Below are positions 41,771 through 51,666 of a stretch of 64,000 nt of DNA, piece by piece (the stretch's first letter is position 1; each line of letters begins with the position of its first letter). The notes beneath the pieces were generated by a model. That model was not told the DNA's origin and ran no database searches. It saw only the letters and a list, made by a program, of their open reading frames with translations. Position numbers and translations under genes: made by a program. The stretch spans positions 186,001 through 250,000 of the forward strand of contig NZ_JASJOC010000004.1 in assembly GCF_030068615.1 (NCBI RefSeq), given 5' to 3'. The stretch is from Halostagnicola sp. A-GB9-2 (lineage in GTDB: Archaea; Halobacteriota; Halobacteria; Halobacteriales; Natrialbaceae).

Positions 41771-42955
41771 CAACAGGATATCGATAACCCAGTAGCCGAA
41801 GAACGCGATGAGGATCGAGCCGACGAGCGAAAGAACCCACGCGAGGACCGTGTACCCCATTTTCCTCCCGCTCACTCCTCCTCCCGCCGTCGATGCAGCG
41901 TAGCCGCTTCCGATGATCGCACTTACGATAATTTCGTTAAACGAGACGGGGATGCCGTACAAAACGGCGACCTGTGCGATCGCGAACGACGGGATCAGCG
42001 CTGCGATGGACCGACGCGGGCCAAGCGAGGAGTAGTCCTGCGAGATCGCTTTGATCATCCGTGGCGCACCCGTCCACGAGCCGATCAGAAGTCCGACGCC
42101 ACCCCCGAGCAATAATGCGATCAGCGGAAGTTCGAGGTCGCCGGAGATGGGTACCAGCGGCCCGATTGCGAGCCCGACCTGACTGCCGCCCGCCGAGAAG
42201 GCGACGAGGCCGCCGAGAACGAGCAAAAAGTGTCGCTCGCCGCGTTCGGTTCCCTTGTTGAGGTCGGCCCCGACAGCGACCCCCCAGAGTATCGCTATTA
42301 CCAGGGTTACGCTGGCGACCGAAAGGGTCGGCGACAACGGAAGCCAGCCGCCGACCGTTTGTGCGATCGATTCTCCGCCGTCGGGTGGACCGAGGACGGC
42401 GAACTCGATGTTCGCGACGACCGCACCCACGATGGCGGCCAGCCCGACAATCAAGCGCTCTTCGCCGATCGGCTCGTCTCGCAAAATTCGTGCGATCGCG
42501 TACGCAATTCCACCACCGACGAACGGTGTCAGAATCCACATCGCGCCGATCTCCGTGTACTTCGCCCAGGCGGGGTCGCCCCCCATCGCTAGCCCGACCC
42601 CTATCACGGCTCCAGTAGAGGTAAACGCCGTCGCTATCGGGTAGCCGGCGAAGACGCCGATCGCGACCAGCGATGCCGCGATGGTGAGTGCCACTGCAGC
42701 GGCGATCGGCGACAACGTGACCCCATCGATCAGTTCGGTTCCGACGGCTTCGGAGACGTTCGCACCCTGTAACACCGCACCCGCAAACCCGAGAATCCCG
42801 ACGAAGAATCCCGCTCGCATGACTGAAATTGCGTTCGCACCGACGGCTGGGGCGAACGGCGTCGACCCGCTCGAGCCCGCGCCGATCGACCAGGCCATAA
42901 AGAGTGCCGCGAGTGCAGCCACGAGAAACGTCGCGATCGTCGCGATATCGACCAT
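41765..42955 (-). CDS. PiT-family inorganic anion (phosphate) transporter, divergent
   Basis: A 396-residue membrane protein with about ten hydrophobic helices. The PiT signature appears twice but altered: near the N-terminus SGSTPFAPAVGANAIS instead of GANDVANA, and in the second half GGSQVGLAIGPLVPIS. FAGYPIATAFTSTGAVIGVGL matches the PxSxSxT/G region in changed form. Phosphate with H+ or Na+ is the family substrate; the altered motifs make it less certain. Confidence 0.8.
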   Translation of the reverse strand: MVDIATIATFLVAALAALFMAWSIGAGSSGSTPFAPAVGANAISVMRAGFFVGILGFAGAVLQGANVSEAVGTELIDGVTLSPIAAAVALTIAASLVAIGVFAGYPIATAFTSTGAVIGVGLAMGGDPAWAKYTEIGAMWILTPFVGGGIAYAIARILRDEPIGEERLIVGLAAIVGAVVANIEFAVLGPPDGGESIAQTVGGWLPLSPTLSVASVTLVIAILWGVAVGADLNKGTERGERHFLLVLGGLVAFSAGGSQVGLAIGPLVPISGDLELPLIALLLGGGVGLLIGSWTGAPRMIKAISQDYSSLGPRRSIAALIPSFAIAQVAVLYGIPVSFNEIIVSAIIGSGYAASTAGGGVSGRKMGYTVLAWVLSLVGSILIAFFGYWVIDILLL

Positions 42956-43053
42956 TTACACGGGGTTACCAGCGGGTCCTACAAGTGTGTGCCGACCTAT
43001 TGGCGACGTTAGCGTTCTCGAGCGTTGGCACCGATGAAAAGTCCGTAAGACTG

Positions 43054-43776
43054 TTAGTTCGTCGTCGATTTCGAGTTGTCTTCGGGCTCCGGCGGCGGCT
43101 CGGCACCTTCGATCGCTTCGGCGGCCTCCGTATCTTTCTCGGTAACGACGTGCCATCGGTCGACCTCGTCCTCGTAGGACGCAAGTGATTCCGAAACGTC
43201 GTCTTTGAGCACGTCGTCGTTGACGTTGACCTCGAAGACGAACGACTCGCCGTTGTCGTTTCCACGGGCAGACTGTTGGATGTTCGCGCTGACGAGTTCG
43301 TTGTCGAAGTAGTAGGGTGCGAGTTGTGTCATCACGTTCTGGTAGACCGTGTCCTCGACGCGGCGAAGCGCTTTTCGACTCGCAGAATCCGCCGCCCGCG
43401 CGACGTAATCGATGGATTCCTTCCAGTTGTCGACGGCGGCTTCGGCGTCGTCTTCTTCTAACTGCTCGTAGGATTCCGAGAGTTTCTCGCCAGCGGTTTT
43501 GATGTCCTCGTCGGGATCTTTACCGGCCTTTTCGCCTTTTCCTTCTTCGACGCTCGCTTGATCAGCGGTTTTCTCGCTGACGTCTCGCTCGAGCGTTTCG
43601 TGGGCTTTCGGCCGCCACTCCTCCCACTCTTCGAAGGCTCGAGCGAAGCGCGCGCCGTAGTCGTGATCGGGGTCGTGGACACCGGCGTCTCTGAGCGCGC
43701 GTGTGACTCGCTCCCCGTGCTCGACGACGGTCGACCAATCACCGCGGACTTTGAAACCCGAGATGCTCTCTTCCAT
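43054..43776 (-). CDS. Haloarchaeal hypothetical protein (DUF5828-like)
   Basis: A 240-residue soluble acidic protein. It begins MEESISGFKVRGDWSTVVEHGERV, has a Lys/Glu-rich flexible segment near 75-95 (EEGKGEKAGKDPDEDI) and a helical region, then a beta-rich C-terminal half (FVFEVNVNDDVLKDDVSESL). It resembles DUF5828, a haloarchaeal family, from memory. It lies divergent from upp (131 bases between starts). Function unknown. Confidence 0.65.
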   Translation of the reverse strand: MEESISGFKVRGDWSTVVEHGERVTRALRDAGVHDPDHDYGARFARAFEEWEEWRPKAHETLERDVSEKTADQASVEEGKGEKAGKDPDEDIKTAGEKLSESYEQLEEDDAEAAVDNWKESIDYVARAADSASRKALRRVEDTVYQNVMTQLAPYYFDNELVSANIQQSARGNDNGESFVFEVNVNDDVLKDDVSESLASYEDEVDRWHVVTEKDTEAAEAIEGAEPPPEPEDNSKSTTN

Positions 43777-43907
43777 TCGGTTAAGGGAGTCGTATGGCGC
43801 GAAGCGGTATAAACTTCTCCGCCGGGGGGAAATCTGCGGGTTCGTTCGTCGTCACCCGCTCGAACCGGATCGATACCATGAACTATCCGGCGGATGGCTG
43901 TACTACT

Positions 43908-44585
43908 ATGCCGATAGACAAGCGGGACAACGCCTACGTCGTCACTCACGCACTGGCGAAAGATACGCTTTCACGCCTTCGAGACGTCGAAACCGAACAG
44001 GTCGGCTTTCGGAAAGGCCTGGTCAAACTGGGCCGTATCTGCGGCTACGAGATCATCGACGGCCGGATGGAAACCGAGTACGCCGAGATCGAAACGCCCC
44101 TCGAGCCGACGATGGGCGAGCGCGTCAAGGGACTCGACAACGTCGTCATCATCAACGTGTTGCGCGCGGCGACTCCGTTCGTCGAAGGCTTGCTGAAAGC
44201 CTTCCCTCGCGCGCGACAGGGCGTCATCAGCGCAAGCAGAGACGAAGAAGCCGGCCGGGGCGAGGACGGCTCGTTCCCGATCACGATCGACTACGTGAAA
44301 CTGCCGGAGATCCACGAGGAAGATACCGTCATCGTCGCCGACCCGATGCTCGCGACGGGGAGTACGATGTGTGCCGTCCTGGACCACGTCGTCGAGAACT
44401 CCGTCGATCCGGAGCATCTCATCGTTCTCTCTGCGGTTTCTGCACCCGACGGGCTCTTGCGCGTCGACGAGGAGTTCGAGCAGGTCGATCTGCTCACCGT
44501 CTCGATTGACGACCGTTTGGACGACGACGGCTTCATCGTCCCCGGACTGGGCGATGCGGGTGACCGCGCGTTCCGAACGACCTGA
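43908..44585 (+). CDS. upp: Uracil phosphoribosyltransferase
   Basis: A 225-residue enzyme that makes UMP from uracil and PRPP. The PRPP-binding motif is [13 protein letters not shown]. The uracil-binding end is [40 protein letters not shown] and the KLPE segment complete the family pattern. Pyrimidine salvage in haloarchaea depends on this gene, and loss gives 5-fluorouracil resistance in related organisms. ATG 43908 ([12 protein letters not shown]) is preferred; upstream in-frame codons look non-coding. Confidence 0.93.
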   Translation: MPIDKRDNAYVVTHALAKDTLSRLRDVETEQVGFRKGLVKLGRICGYEIIDGRMETEYAEIETPLEPTMGERVKGLDNVVIINVLRAATPFVEGLLKAFPRARQGVISASRDEEAGRGEDGSFPITIDYVKLPEIHEEDTVIVADPMLATGSTMCAVLDHVVENSVDPEHLIVLSAVSAPDGLLRVDEEFEQVDLLTVSIDDRLDDDGFIVPGLGDAGDRAFRTT

Positions 44586-44643
44586 GCGCTGCTTTGCGTT
44601 TTCTCCAGTGACTTCTTGGGCTGTGTCTCGAGTCGCCCTTGCT

Positions 44644-44850
44644 CTACCAGTTCTCCTCGCCGCAGGTGTCGATTCCGAACATGGCGTTTATCGGACACCG
44701 CTGGATGATCGCGGTCGCGAGGATATCGCTCCCGGCGATAAACGCGAGCGTGCCGATCGTCGTTTCTCGATTCCGGTACCCGTAGATCAGCAGTGTGAAT
44801 CCAGCGCCGAACCGAAGCAGCCGATCGATCCCGCCGACGTTTCGGTCCAT
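44644..44850 (-). CDS. DUF2892 small membrane protein
   Basis: A 68-residue protein: MDRNVGGIDRLLRFGAGFTLLIYGY, then a second hydrophobic helix, and a short C-terminal tail with cysteines in RCPINAMFGIDTC. This is the DUF2892 domain also found fused to rhodaneses in YgaP. It probably forms two membrane helices. Here it is alone, with no rhodanese beside it. Confidence 0.85.
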   Translation of the reverse strand: MDRNVGGIDRLLRFGAGFTLLIYGYRNRETTIGTLAFIAGSDILATAIIQRCPINAMFGIDTCGEENW

Positions 44851-44917
44851 AGCTGAGTTTTGGACTCGAGACTCCTAACGGTATTCCCGTCAGCTGTCGG
44901 CACGTCACTCCCTGCTT

Positions 44918-44932
44918 TGTGCCTCAGGCACA
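44918..44932. promoter_or_regulatory. Short palindrome upstream of the DUF2892 gene
   Basis: TGTGCCT-C-AGGCACA is a perfect seven-base inverted repeat about 70 bases ahead of the leftward DUF2892 start. It could be an operator; the rest of the gap (44851-45050) shows nothing else. Confidence 0.3.
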
Positions 44933-45050
44933 CACCCCCGTTTCGACTCGAGAGCGCGCACCTATCCCCGCCGTTTGAACCCTCTCGTTTCACCTCGAAC
45001 CCTCGAGCCCGCTGGCGGTTCCCTAGTCAATAGTTGCAGTCGAATTGGAC

Positions 45051-47195
45051 CTAGTCCGTTTCGCCCTCGTTCTTGCTTTCGTCTCCCGTCCCCTCGCTCT
45101 CGCCTCCGCTCAATCCCTCGCCCGGACCGCACTCGAGCGCGGGTGGCGAGTCGTGATAGTTCGAGTAGCCGTCGAACCAGCGAACGATGCGTTCGAGGCG
45201 GTCGACGACGTGGGCAGGCTCGCCGCTTCGGGAGAGTTCGTGGCCCTCTCGAGGGTAGCGAACGAGGCGGGTATCGACGCCGTATTTTTGCAGTCCGAGG
45301 TAGAACAGTTCGGCGGTGTTGGCGGGCGTTCGATAGTCCCGATCGGAGTGAATCAGGAGCGTCGGGGTCTCGACACCTTCGACGTGTGCGGCGGGCGATT
45401 GCGCCCGGAGCAATTCGGGGTCCTCCCACGGGGTCGTTCCGAAGTCGCCTTCGACGAGTTTGAACGCGTCCGTCGAGCCGTAAAATCCCGTCAGATCGTA
45501 AACGCCGCGTTGCGAGACGGCGGCCCGGAATCGATCCGTCTGGGTTACGGACCAGGCGGTCATGAAGCCGCCGAAGCTTCCGCCGGTGATGTGGGTGTCG
45601 TTCTCGTCGACGTACCCGCGTTCACAGACTTCGTCGACGCCGGCGAGAATATCGGCCAGCGTCACGTCGCCCCAGTCGCGTTCGATCGCTGCCGCATGCT
45701 CTTGCCCGTAGCCGGTCGACCCTCGAGGGTTACACCAGAAGACGACGTAGCCGCTGGCGGCAAGCGCCTGAAACTCGTACCACATCGTCCCCGAGGTGGT
45801 CCACTGGACGTGCGGGCCGCCGTGGATTTCGACGGCGAGCGGGTAGGTTTCGTCCTCGTCGAACTTGGGCGGGGTGAGCACCCACCCCTGGATCGTCCCC
45901 GCGTCGCTGTCGATCCACAATTCTTCGGGCTGAGAGACGGCGCGGTCGGTGAGATACTCGTCGTTGGCGCGAGTCAGCCGCGTAGTCTCGTTGCCACCTC
46001 GAGTCGTCACGAAGACATCTCCGGGGTGGTCCCACTCGCTCTGGACGAACGCGATGGCGTCCGGGCCGACAGAAAAGTCTTCAACGGTAACGCCCTCGCC
46101 GTAGACCGGCTCTGGCGGCTCGCTCGCGTCTCCGGGTGCCGAATAGCAGACGACGGACCCCTCGTCGGGGACGGTAAAGTACAGCAACTCACCGTCGGGC
46201 CCCCACTCAACGTGGCCGTCGTGAGCGAGATCTCGATCGAGCGATTCCGTCGGCGTCGTCTCTGTTCCCGTCTCCCGATCGTGGACCCGAATTTGGGTCT
46301 GGGCCAGCGTGAGTCGTTCTTCGGGGGTGGAGGGGTAGGCGATCCGTCCATCTTCGGTCGCCCACAGCGAGCCGACCCAGCCGGTCGTCTCCGTGAACGC
46401 CGCCGATTCGCCCGACTCGAGGTCGCACTCGAGCAGTTCGAAGGTGACCGAGTCGTCCGGCGCTCGGTCGTCCTCGGTCACCTTTCTCGCGTAGTAGATC
46501 GTCCCGCTGTCTCCCCACGTCGGCCCGACGAAATCGTCGTCCCCGTCGGTGATCCGTTCGATTGGCTCCGAGTCGGTACCGTCGTCCTCACCTCGGCCTG
46601 GGCCACCGACCTGGTTCTCGTTTGCAGTTCCCACTCCGTCCTCGAGCGCCGCGGCGACATCGAGTACGTACACGTGCGCCCGCTTGCCGTCGAGGTACTG
46701 CGTTCCGGCCCGGTAGATCATCCGGTCGATCACGCGCGGATCGGGCGACTCCGGTTCATAGTCGGGTTCGGCCTCGAGATCGCGACCTTCCTCGCGGTCT
46801 TCGTCCGTGACCTGCTGGGCGAACAGGATTTTCGTCCCGTCTGGACTCCACTCGACGTTCGAAACGCCGCCGACGACGTCCGTCACCTGTCTCGCCTCGC
46901 CGCCGTCGGTTGGAAGGACCCACAACTGCGGCCGGTCGTCGTCCGCGCCTCGAGTGCTGACGAACGCGATATATTCGCCGTCGGGGCTCCAGCGCGGCTG
47001 GCTATCGACGCCTTCGGCGACGGTGAACTGCCTCGAGCCGTCCCCGCCGAGGGGGACGACGTGAATCGTCGCCTCGTAGTTCTCCTCGTTGGCTGGAACT
47101 TTTTCGACGTAGGCAACGCGTTCGCTATCGGGCGAAATCTGGGGGCTCTCGACCCGCGTCAGGTCGTAGTAACCGTCGGCGGCGATCGTTTTCAT
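45051..47195 (-). CDS. S9-family prolyl oligopeptidase/acylaminoacyl peptidase
   Basis: A 714-residue serine peptidase. Residues about 1-430 are a beta-propeller built of WSPDG-like blades (PRWSPDGEYIAFVSTRG, VEWSPDGTKILFAQQ). The C-terminal alpha/beta-hydrolase domain has the nucleophile in GGSFGG, the aspartate in LIHSDRDYRTP and the histidine in REGHELSRSG. An acidic insert near 190-215 is a halophilic feature. It removes N-terminal acyl-amino acids or cleaves short peptides. The ATG at 47195 (MKTIAADGYYDL) is chosen; earlier in-frame starts lack family resemblance. Confidence 0.9.
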   Translation of the reverse strand: MKTIAADGYYDLTRVESPQISPDSERVAYVEKVPANEENYEATIHVVPLGGDGSRQFTVAEGVDSQPRWSPDGEYIAFVSTRGADDDRPQLWVLPTDGGEARQVTDVVGGVSNVEWSPDGTKILFAQQVTDEDREEGRDLEAEPDYEPESPDPRVIDRMIYRAGTQYLDGKRAHVYVLDVAAALEDGVGTANENQVGGPGRGEDDGTDSEPIERITDGDDDFVGPTWGDSGTIYYARKVTEDDRAPDDSVTFELLECDLESGESAAFTETTGWVGSLWATEDGRIAYPSTPEERLTLAQTQIRVHDRETGTETTPTESLDRDLAHDGHVEWGPDGELLYFTVPDEGSVVCYSAPGDASEPPEPVYGEGVTVEDFSVGPDAIAFVQSEWDHPGDVFVTTRGGNETTRLTRANDEYLTDRAVSQPEELWIDSDAGTIQGWVLTPPKFDEDETYPLAVEIHGGPHVQWTTSGTMWYEFQALAASGYVVFWCNPRGSTGYGQEHAAAIERDWGDVTLADILAGVDEVCERGYVDENDTHITGGSFGGFMTAWSVTQTDRFRAAVSQRGVYDLTGFYGSTDAFKLVEGDFGTTPWEDPELLRAQSPAAHVEGVETPTLLIHSDRDYRTPANTAELFYLGLQKYGVDTRLVRYPREGHELSRSGEPAHVVDRLERIVRWFDGYSNYHDSPPALECGPGEGLSGGESEGTGDESKNEGETD

Positions 47196-47271
47196 GCTAC
47201 GTGACACCTCGTCGCGAGAATTAGCAGTTTCGATTCGAAACAACGGCTGGTGTCATCGAACGGGGTCGCAC

Positions 47272-47880
47272 TCACTCGAGATCCGCTCGCCCGCTCGTCG
47301 CGCTCCGCAGTCGATCTTTGAACGCCTCGCTCTCCGCAACTGGAACCCGAACGCCGAAGCTCACGTCGGTCTCGTAGCTCGCGTCGAACTCGTAGCTCTC
47401 GCTCTCTATAATTCCTCTGACGGTTCCGGAATCGTCGTACTCGACGGTGATCGCAACCCGCTCGTGGGGCCGTTCCTCGATGACGCCTGCCTCCTCGACG
47501 GCGTCTTTGACCGCCTTCGAATAGGCCCGGACGAGGCCGCCGACGCCGAGGTTCGTCCCGCCGTAGTACCGCGTTACGACAACCGCGCAGTTCTCGAGTT
47601 CCTCCTGTGCGAGGACGTTCAACGCCGGCTTTCCGGCCGAACCCGACGGCTCGCCGTCGTCGCTCGAGTACTCCCGCAAAAAGTTGCCCTCGGCGTCCGC
47701 TCGCACGCGGTATGCCGGGACGTTGTGGGTCGCGTCGTCGTATTCCCGTTCGACCGTTTCGATGAACTCCTCCGCCGCGTCGACGGACTCGGCGGGACGG
47801 GCGTGTCCGAGGAACTCCGATCCCTGGACGACGAATTCGGCGGTGGCGGGCTCGGCAAGGGTGCGGTACGTTCCGGTCAC
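47272..47880 (-). CDS. IMPACT/YigZ-family (UPF0029) protein
   Basis: A 202-residue protein. Residues 1-125 are the UPF0029 N-terminal domain (SEFLGHARPAES, AYRVRADAEGNFLREYSSDDGEPSGSAGKP, VVVTRYYGGTNLGVGGLVRAYSKA). The last 65 residues are the DUF1949-type C-terminal domain. The family relates to yeast Yih1/mammalian IMPACT, regulators of translation control; bacterial YigZ is poorly understood. I chose GTG 47880 because VTGTYRTLAEPA leads directly into the domain and upstream frame codons belong to the ACT gene in another frame. Confidence 0.87.
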   Translation of the reverse strand: MTGTYRTLAEPATAEFVVQGSEFLGHARPAESVDAAEEFIETVEREYDDATHNVPAYRVRADAEGNFLREYSSDDGEPSGSAGKPALNVLAQEELENCAVVVTRYYGGTNLGVGGLVRAYSKAVKDAVEEAGVIEERPHERVAITVEYDDSGTVRGIIESESYEFDASYETDVSFGVRVPVAESEAFKDRLRSATSGRADLE

Positions 47881-47899
47881 TGTCTTCTCTCCTTGCTTC

Positions 47900-48403
47900 T
47901 CACTGCAGTTCGATCTTGCGGACGAACGTAATCTCCCGTAAGTCCGTAAACAGCTCTCCCGGCAGATCCTCGTCGGTGACCAGGTACAGGCGCGGATCGT
48001 CGGTGAACTCGGGATCCTCGCTGATCGTCTGGCGAATCGAGATGTCGTGATCGGCCAGCAGTCCGGTGATCGTCGCGACGATACCTTTCTTGTCCGCATC
48101 GTCGACCTCGATCGACAGGACGGTCAGATCGAGCACCGGCGCGAGATCCATCAGGCTCGGCACCTGCGAGATGTTCTGGAAGATCCGTCGCAGTTCGGGA
48201 TCCTCGAGGATCGCGTCGGTCGTCGAGTCGACGACGCGTCGGTCGACGTCGATTTCGCGGGCGATACCCGTGTTCGGAATCTCGATCCCACCGGAGACGA
48301 CGCGGCCTTCGTCGTTGACCGAGAACCCCCGCTCGAGCAGCAGGCGGATAACCGCCTGCTGGCTCGGCGATCCCTCGAACTTCTCCATGATCTCGTCGAA
48401 CAT
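47900..48403 (-). CDS. ACT-domain regulatory protein
   Basis: A 167-residue protein. Residues 1-60 are helix-rich (SPSQQAVIRLLLERGFSV, which resembles a winged helix), and residues 90-167 hold an ACT-type domain (VLDLTVLSIEVDDADKKGIVATITGLLADHDISIRQ). It belongs to the haloarchaeal/methanogen ACT regulators presumed to sense amino acids. It lies just upstream of the IMPACT-family gene on the same strand (19 bases between). Confidence 0.82.
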   Translation of the reverse strand: MFDEIMEKFEGSPSQQAVIRLLLERGFSVNDEGRVVSGGIEIPNTGIAREIDVDRRVVDSTTDAILEDPELRRIFQNISQVPSLMDLAPVLDLTVLSIEVDDADKKGIVATITGLLADHDISIRQTISEDPEFTDDPRLYLVTDEDLPGELFTDLREITFVRKIELQ

Positions 48404-48535
48404 TCGTTCTCGTATATTCGCGGGCCGTGGTATAATGTCCGGTGGTCGCTCGTCGCCGTTGAAACGCCACGAGACGCGAACGGCTCACCTCGCGTCTGAC
48501 GGACGTTTTTGAGGGCGTAGTCGAAACGAGTTCTC

Positions 48536-49309
48536 ATGCGCGCACTCAGCCACTGTGACTTCTGCGGAGCCGACGCCGCGGGGACCTTCGAACTGCTACC
48601 ACCCGAACTCGAACCGACCGAAGCCGAACAGCGCCGCGTCGTCCTCTGTCGTACGTGTGGCGATCGACTTGAAGACCTGCTCGAACCCCTGCTCGCTCGC
48701 GCCGGCGTCGAGTCGTCCGAGGAACCGACTTCCGGGAGCGATTCCGATGCGGTGACCGAAGCCGACGATTCATCCTCTTGTGGCGATGCGAGCGGCGTGG
48801 AACCGACAGCAGAGGATCCGGATCGAACTGGCCGGCCATCCGTAATCGACGTGAGCGAAGCCAAAGCGGACGCCGTTGCGGACGACTCGGATCGTGGGGA
48901 TTCCGGGGCTGACGACCGGGACCGCGGAATCACGCTTGAGCGAAGCCCCGATTCCGAATCCGAGGACACCGAAGACATATCCACGGAGTCCTCGAATATC
49001 GACGAGTCTTCAACTACTGATGCTCCCTCGAGTACAGACGAACAGAGAGACTCTTCCGATACTGGGGAAGACAGCAGCTCCTCGAACTCCAGTAATTCGA
49101 ACGCGAACTCGAAGGCGAGCCCGCCACAGGGCTACGGTAAGGTCATCCGTCTGCTCCGAAACCGCGAGTTCCCGATGGACCGCAGCGCCGTCGAAACGCT
49201 CGCCGCAGGGGCCTACGACCTCGAGACGCGAGAAGTCGAGGCGATCATCGAGCACGCGCTCGAGGACGGCGAGTTCGCCGAAAATGGCGACCAACTCGTT
49301 CGTTCGTGA
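48536..49309 (+). CDS. Haloarchaeal zinc-finger protein with long disordered middle
   Basis: A 257-residue protein. The first 45 residues have two CxxC pairs (HCDFCGAD and CRTCGDR), a likely zinc site. Residues 60-195 are Ser/Asp/Glu-rich and disordered. The last 60 residues (GYGKVIRLLRNREFPMDRSAVETLAAGAYD) form a compact helical unit. Function unknown. No family name is recalled. Confidence 0.7.
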   Translation: MRALSHCDFCGADAAGTFELLPPELEPTEAEQRRVVLCRTCGDRLEDLLEPLLARAGVESSEEPTSGSDSDAVTEADDSSSCGDASGVEPTAEDPDRTGRPSVIDVSEAKADAVADDSDRGDSGADDRDRGITLERSPDSESEDTEDISTESSNIDESSTTDAPSSTDEQRDSSDTGEDSSSSNSSNSNANSKASPPQGYGKVIRLLRNREFPMDRSAVETLAAGAYDLETREVEAIIEHALEDGEFAENGDQLVRS

Positions 49310-49405
49310 ACCGGTAGTCTCCGCTCTTTCCTCGGTCTGTACCGGTTTTGTTGACCGCCCGTTGACACCGAAACGCTCAATTGACGAACGTATCATGATC
49401 GCCGT

Positions 49406-50483
49406 ATGGTCTCCCGGTCGCTCCTCGGAATCGGTCTCGTCCTCGTCATCGGCTTCTGTTGGCTTCGATTGTACGGCTGGTACACCGCTCGAGACGATGT
49501 CGACCCTGAGCGTGGAGCGCGGGGACGTATCGACAGCTCATCGCCGTCGGGTTCCTGACGCTCGCCGGAACCGTCTTCGTCGGTGATTTTCCCGCACGGA
49601 CCGAGGCGGTTCTCGAGTCGGTCGACCCGGCGCTTGTCGGTGGTGTCGCGATGGCGCTGGCCTGGATTCCCGCTCTCGGTATCGTCTTCGCGGTGGTGAT
49701 CGTTTCCTCCCTTGGCGTCTTCCCCTACGCTCGCCAGCGAGCCGACACCGAAATTTCCACCACTCGTGCGACATGGGGACTGACCAGGTTTTTGCTCGGT
49801 CTCTTCGCAATCGCCGTCGTTGTGACCGCGGTTACGGGTCTCCTCTTCGAGACGCCGTTCTGGGTCGCTGGCCCGGTCGCCGGAACGCTGTTTGTCGCCC
49901 TGTTCTACGTCTGGGGGCAGTTCTCGACGCGCCTCGTCACGATGTCACCGTGCCGACGGACCGACAGCGCCACCGGCTTGAGGGGGCGCTCGAAGCGACC
50001 GACCTCGAGGCGTCCATCGGAGGGATTCTGCCCGGCCTCGAGAGTCAAACCGCGGCTCTCTATCTGCAAGGCCCGTTCTGGAATCGTCAACTGTACGCCA
50101 CCGACTACGCCCTCCAGACATGTTCGGACGCGGAACTCGAGGCCCGATGCGCTCGCGAAGCGGGGTCTCACAAGCTGCGTATCCGAGAGTTACGAGCGAT
50201 CACCGCGGGTATTTTGCTCGCATCGACCATCGTCGGACTCTCCGTCTTCGGTCTTCTCGGACTGCTGGGAGCACTGGCTTGTTGGCTCGCGTTCAGTTGG
50301 TGGCTCCGCCGTCGTACGCTCGTTGCGGACCGCGAGGCTTCCAGACGGACGGCCACGGAACCGCTCCTCGAGACGTACGAGACCGCCGAAAATCCGCCCT
50401 CCGAAGATTCTGGTCGGATCCGTTCACTCTTCTCGCTCACGCCGCCGGTCGAGCGGCGTCTCGAGGCGGTAAAAACGGATTAA
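49406..50483 (+). pseudogene. Twice-frameshifted membrane protein, M48-peptidase-like
   Basis: Three overlapping frames together read as one protein of about 355 residues. ATG 49406 gives MVSRSLLGIGLVLVIGFCWL; near 49515 the sensible frame changes to RQLIAVGFLTLAGTVFVGD and then several membrane helices (ALGIVFAVVIVSSLGVFPYA); near 49935 it changes again to HDVTVPTDRQRHRLEGALEA, TAALYLQGPFWNRQ and CSDAELEARCAREAG, ending at 50483. The last stretch aligns by eye with the HExxH region of M48 peptidases but the zinc motif is lost. Two frameshifts indicate decay or sequencing errors. Confidence 0.7.
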
Positions 50484-50532
50484 CATCGTTACCGCGCCGC
50501 GATTATACTGCGGCCGAACGACTGCGCCCCCA

Positions 50533-51126
50533 TCACTCCGAAAGGGTCCCTTTCGTACTCGGCGCGCCCTCGCGTCGCTCGTCGAACCGCGTCGCGTCGT
50601 CGAGCGCTCGAGCGAGCGCCTTGAACAGCGCCTCGACCTCGTGGTGGGCGTTCTCGCCCTCGACCGCGAGGTGGAGCGTTAGCCCGGCGTTCATCGCCAG
50701 CGACTCGCCGAAGTGCCGGGCCATGTCGCTCGTAAAGTCGCCGATCTGATCCTGAGAGAATTCGCCGTCGAAGTAAAACCGAGGGCGACCGCTCACGTCG
50801 ACGATCGCCGAGGCGACGGCTTCGTCCAGCGGAACCCGTCGGTCGGCGTATCGGACGATCCCCGCTCGATCGCCCAGCGCCTCCGAGAGGGCCGTTCCGA
50901 CGACGATCGCGACGTCCTCGACCGTGTGGTGGTCGTCGATCTCGAGGTCGCCGTCGCAGTCGACCTCGAGGTCGAACAATCCGTGTTTGGCCAGTGCGCT
51001 CAGCATGTGATCGAAGAACCCAATTCCGGTCTCGACGTCGGCGGTCCCGCTACCGTCGACGGTGAGTGTACACTCGATCGTCGTTTCGGCCGTCTCGCGG
51101 GTGACGGTCGCCGTTCGCTCGCTCAT
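50533..51126 (-). CDS. hisB: Imidazoleglycerol-phosphate dehydratase
   Basis: A 197-residue stand-alone HisB. Metal-binding motifs [11 protein letters not shown] and [15 protein letters not shown] are present, as are [17 protein letters not shown] near the N-terminus and [10 protein letters not shown] in the middle. It converts imidazole glycerol phosphate to imidazole acetol phosphate in histidine synthesis. The start is [12 protein letters not shown] at 51126; upstream in-frame codons are non-coding. hisA lies 2.5 kb upstream on the same strand. Confidence 0.93.
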   Translation of the reverse strand: MSERTATVTRETAETTIECTLTVDGSGTADVETGIGFFDHMLSALAKHGLFDLEVDCDGDLEIDDHHTVEDVAIVVGTALSEALGDRAGIVRYADRRVPLDEAVASAIVDVSGRPRFYFDGEFSQDQIGDFTSDMARHFGESLAMNAGLTLHLAVEGENAHHEVEALFKALARALDDATRFDERREGAPSTKGTLSE

Positions 51127-51393
51127 GGGCAAACGAGGGGGCCGGCGGTACAAGGCGATTGCGCTCGAACTGCTCGCTGACTCCCTCTCTGAATCCCGGT
51201 TTTGAAAACTCACGCCAATCCGGTAAAACCTATTTAGAATGCTCTATAAAACGTCTAAAGGTTTTTAAGTTCGTATCGAAACATCCGATTACATCGCCTA
51301 CTCGCGTAAAACGGACCGAAATTACGCCAACCTTCTCCCTATTATATGTTATTGCCGATGAAAGTCGTGAGTAACTGAGGTGAATGTCCCGAG

Positions 51394-51666
51394 ATGTCCA
51401 ACTCCTCCCCGCTCCCGAACGAATCGATCGCTCAGTCGCCTGCTGAGACGGATCGAGATATTGACACCCATCGCCGCCTGCTCCGGACGATCAAGCGACC
51501 AGCCCAGTTCCTCTCGTTCTGGGTTGCGATCGCCTTGCCGTTCGTTCACGTCCCGTTGCTCTCCCAGGGTCTCGGCGACCCGACCGTTACGATGGCGTTT
51601 CTCGCTCTGTTAGCCATCAACGTTCTCGCCCTCTACTTCGGCCACGGATACAACCGATCGTCCTGA
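51394..51666 (+). CDS. Small two-helix membrane protein
   Basis: A 90-residue protein with a polar N-terminus (MSNSSPLPNESIAQSPAETD) and two hydrophobic helices (FLSFWVAIALPFVHVPLL; MAFLALLAINVLALYFGHGY). The GAGGTG element about 12 bases upstream could be a ribosome binding site. It precedes trkH by 94 bases on the same strand. No family is recognised. Confidence 0.65.
   Translation: MSNSSPLPNESIAQSPAETDRDIDTHRRLLRTIKRPAQFLSFWVAIALPFVHVPLLSQGLGDPTVTMAFLALLAINVLALYFGHGYNRSS

Noticed and set aside
45045-47204. Rightward open frame of about 719 residues antisense to the S9 peptidase
   Set aside because: The opposite strand encodes a complete peptidase with triad and propeller. The antisense frame has no recognisable domain and is explained by strong third-position GC bias.
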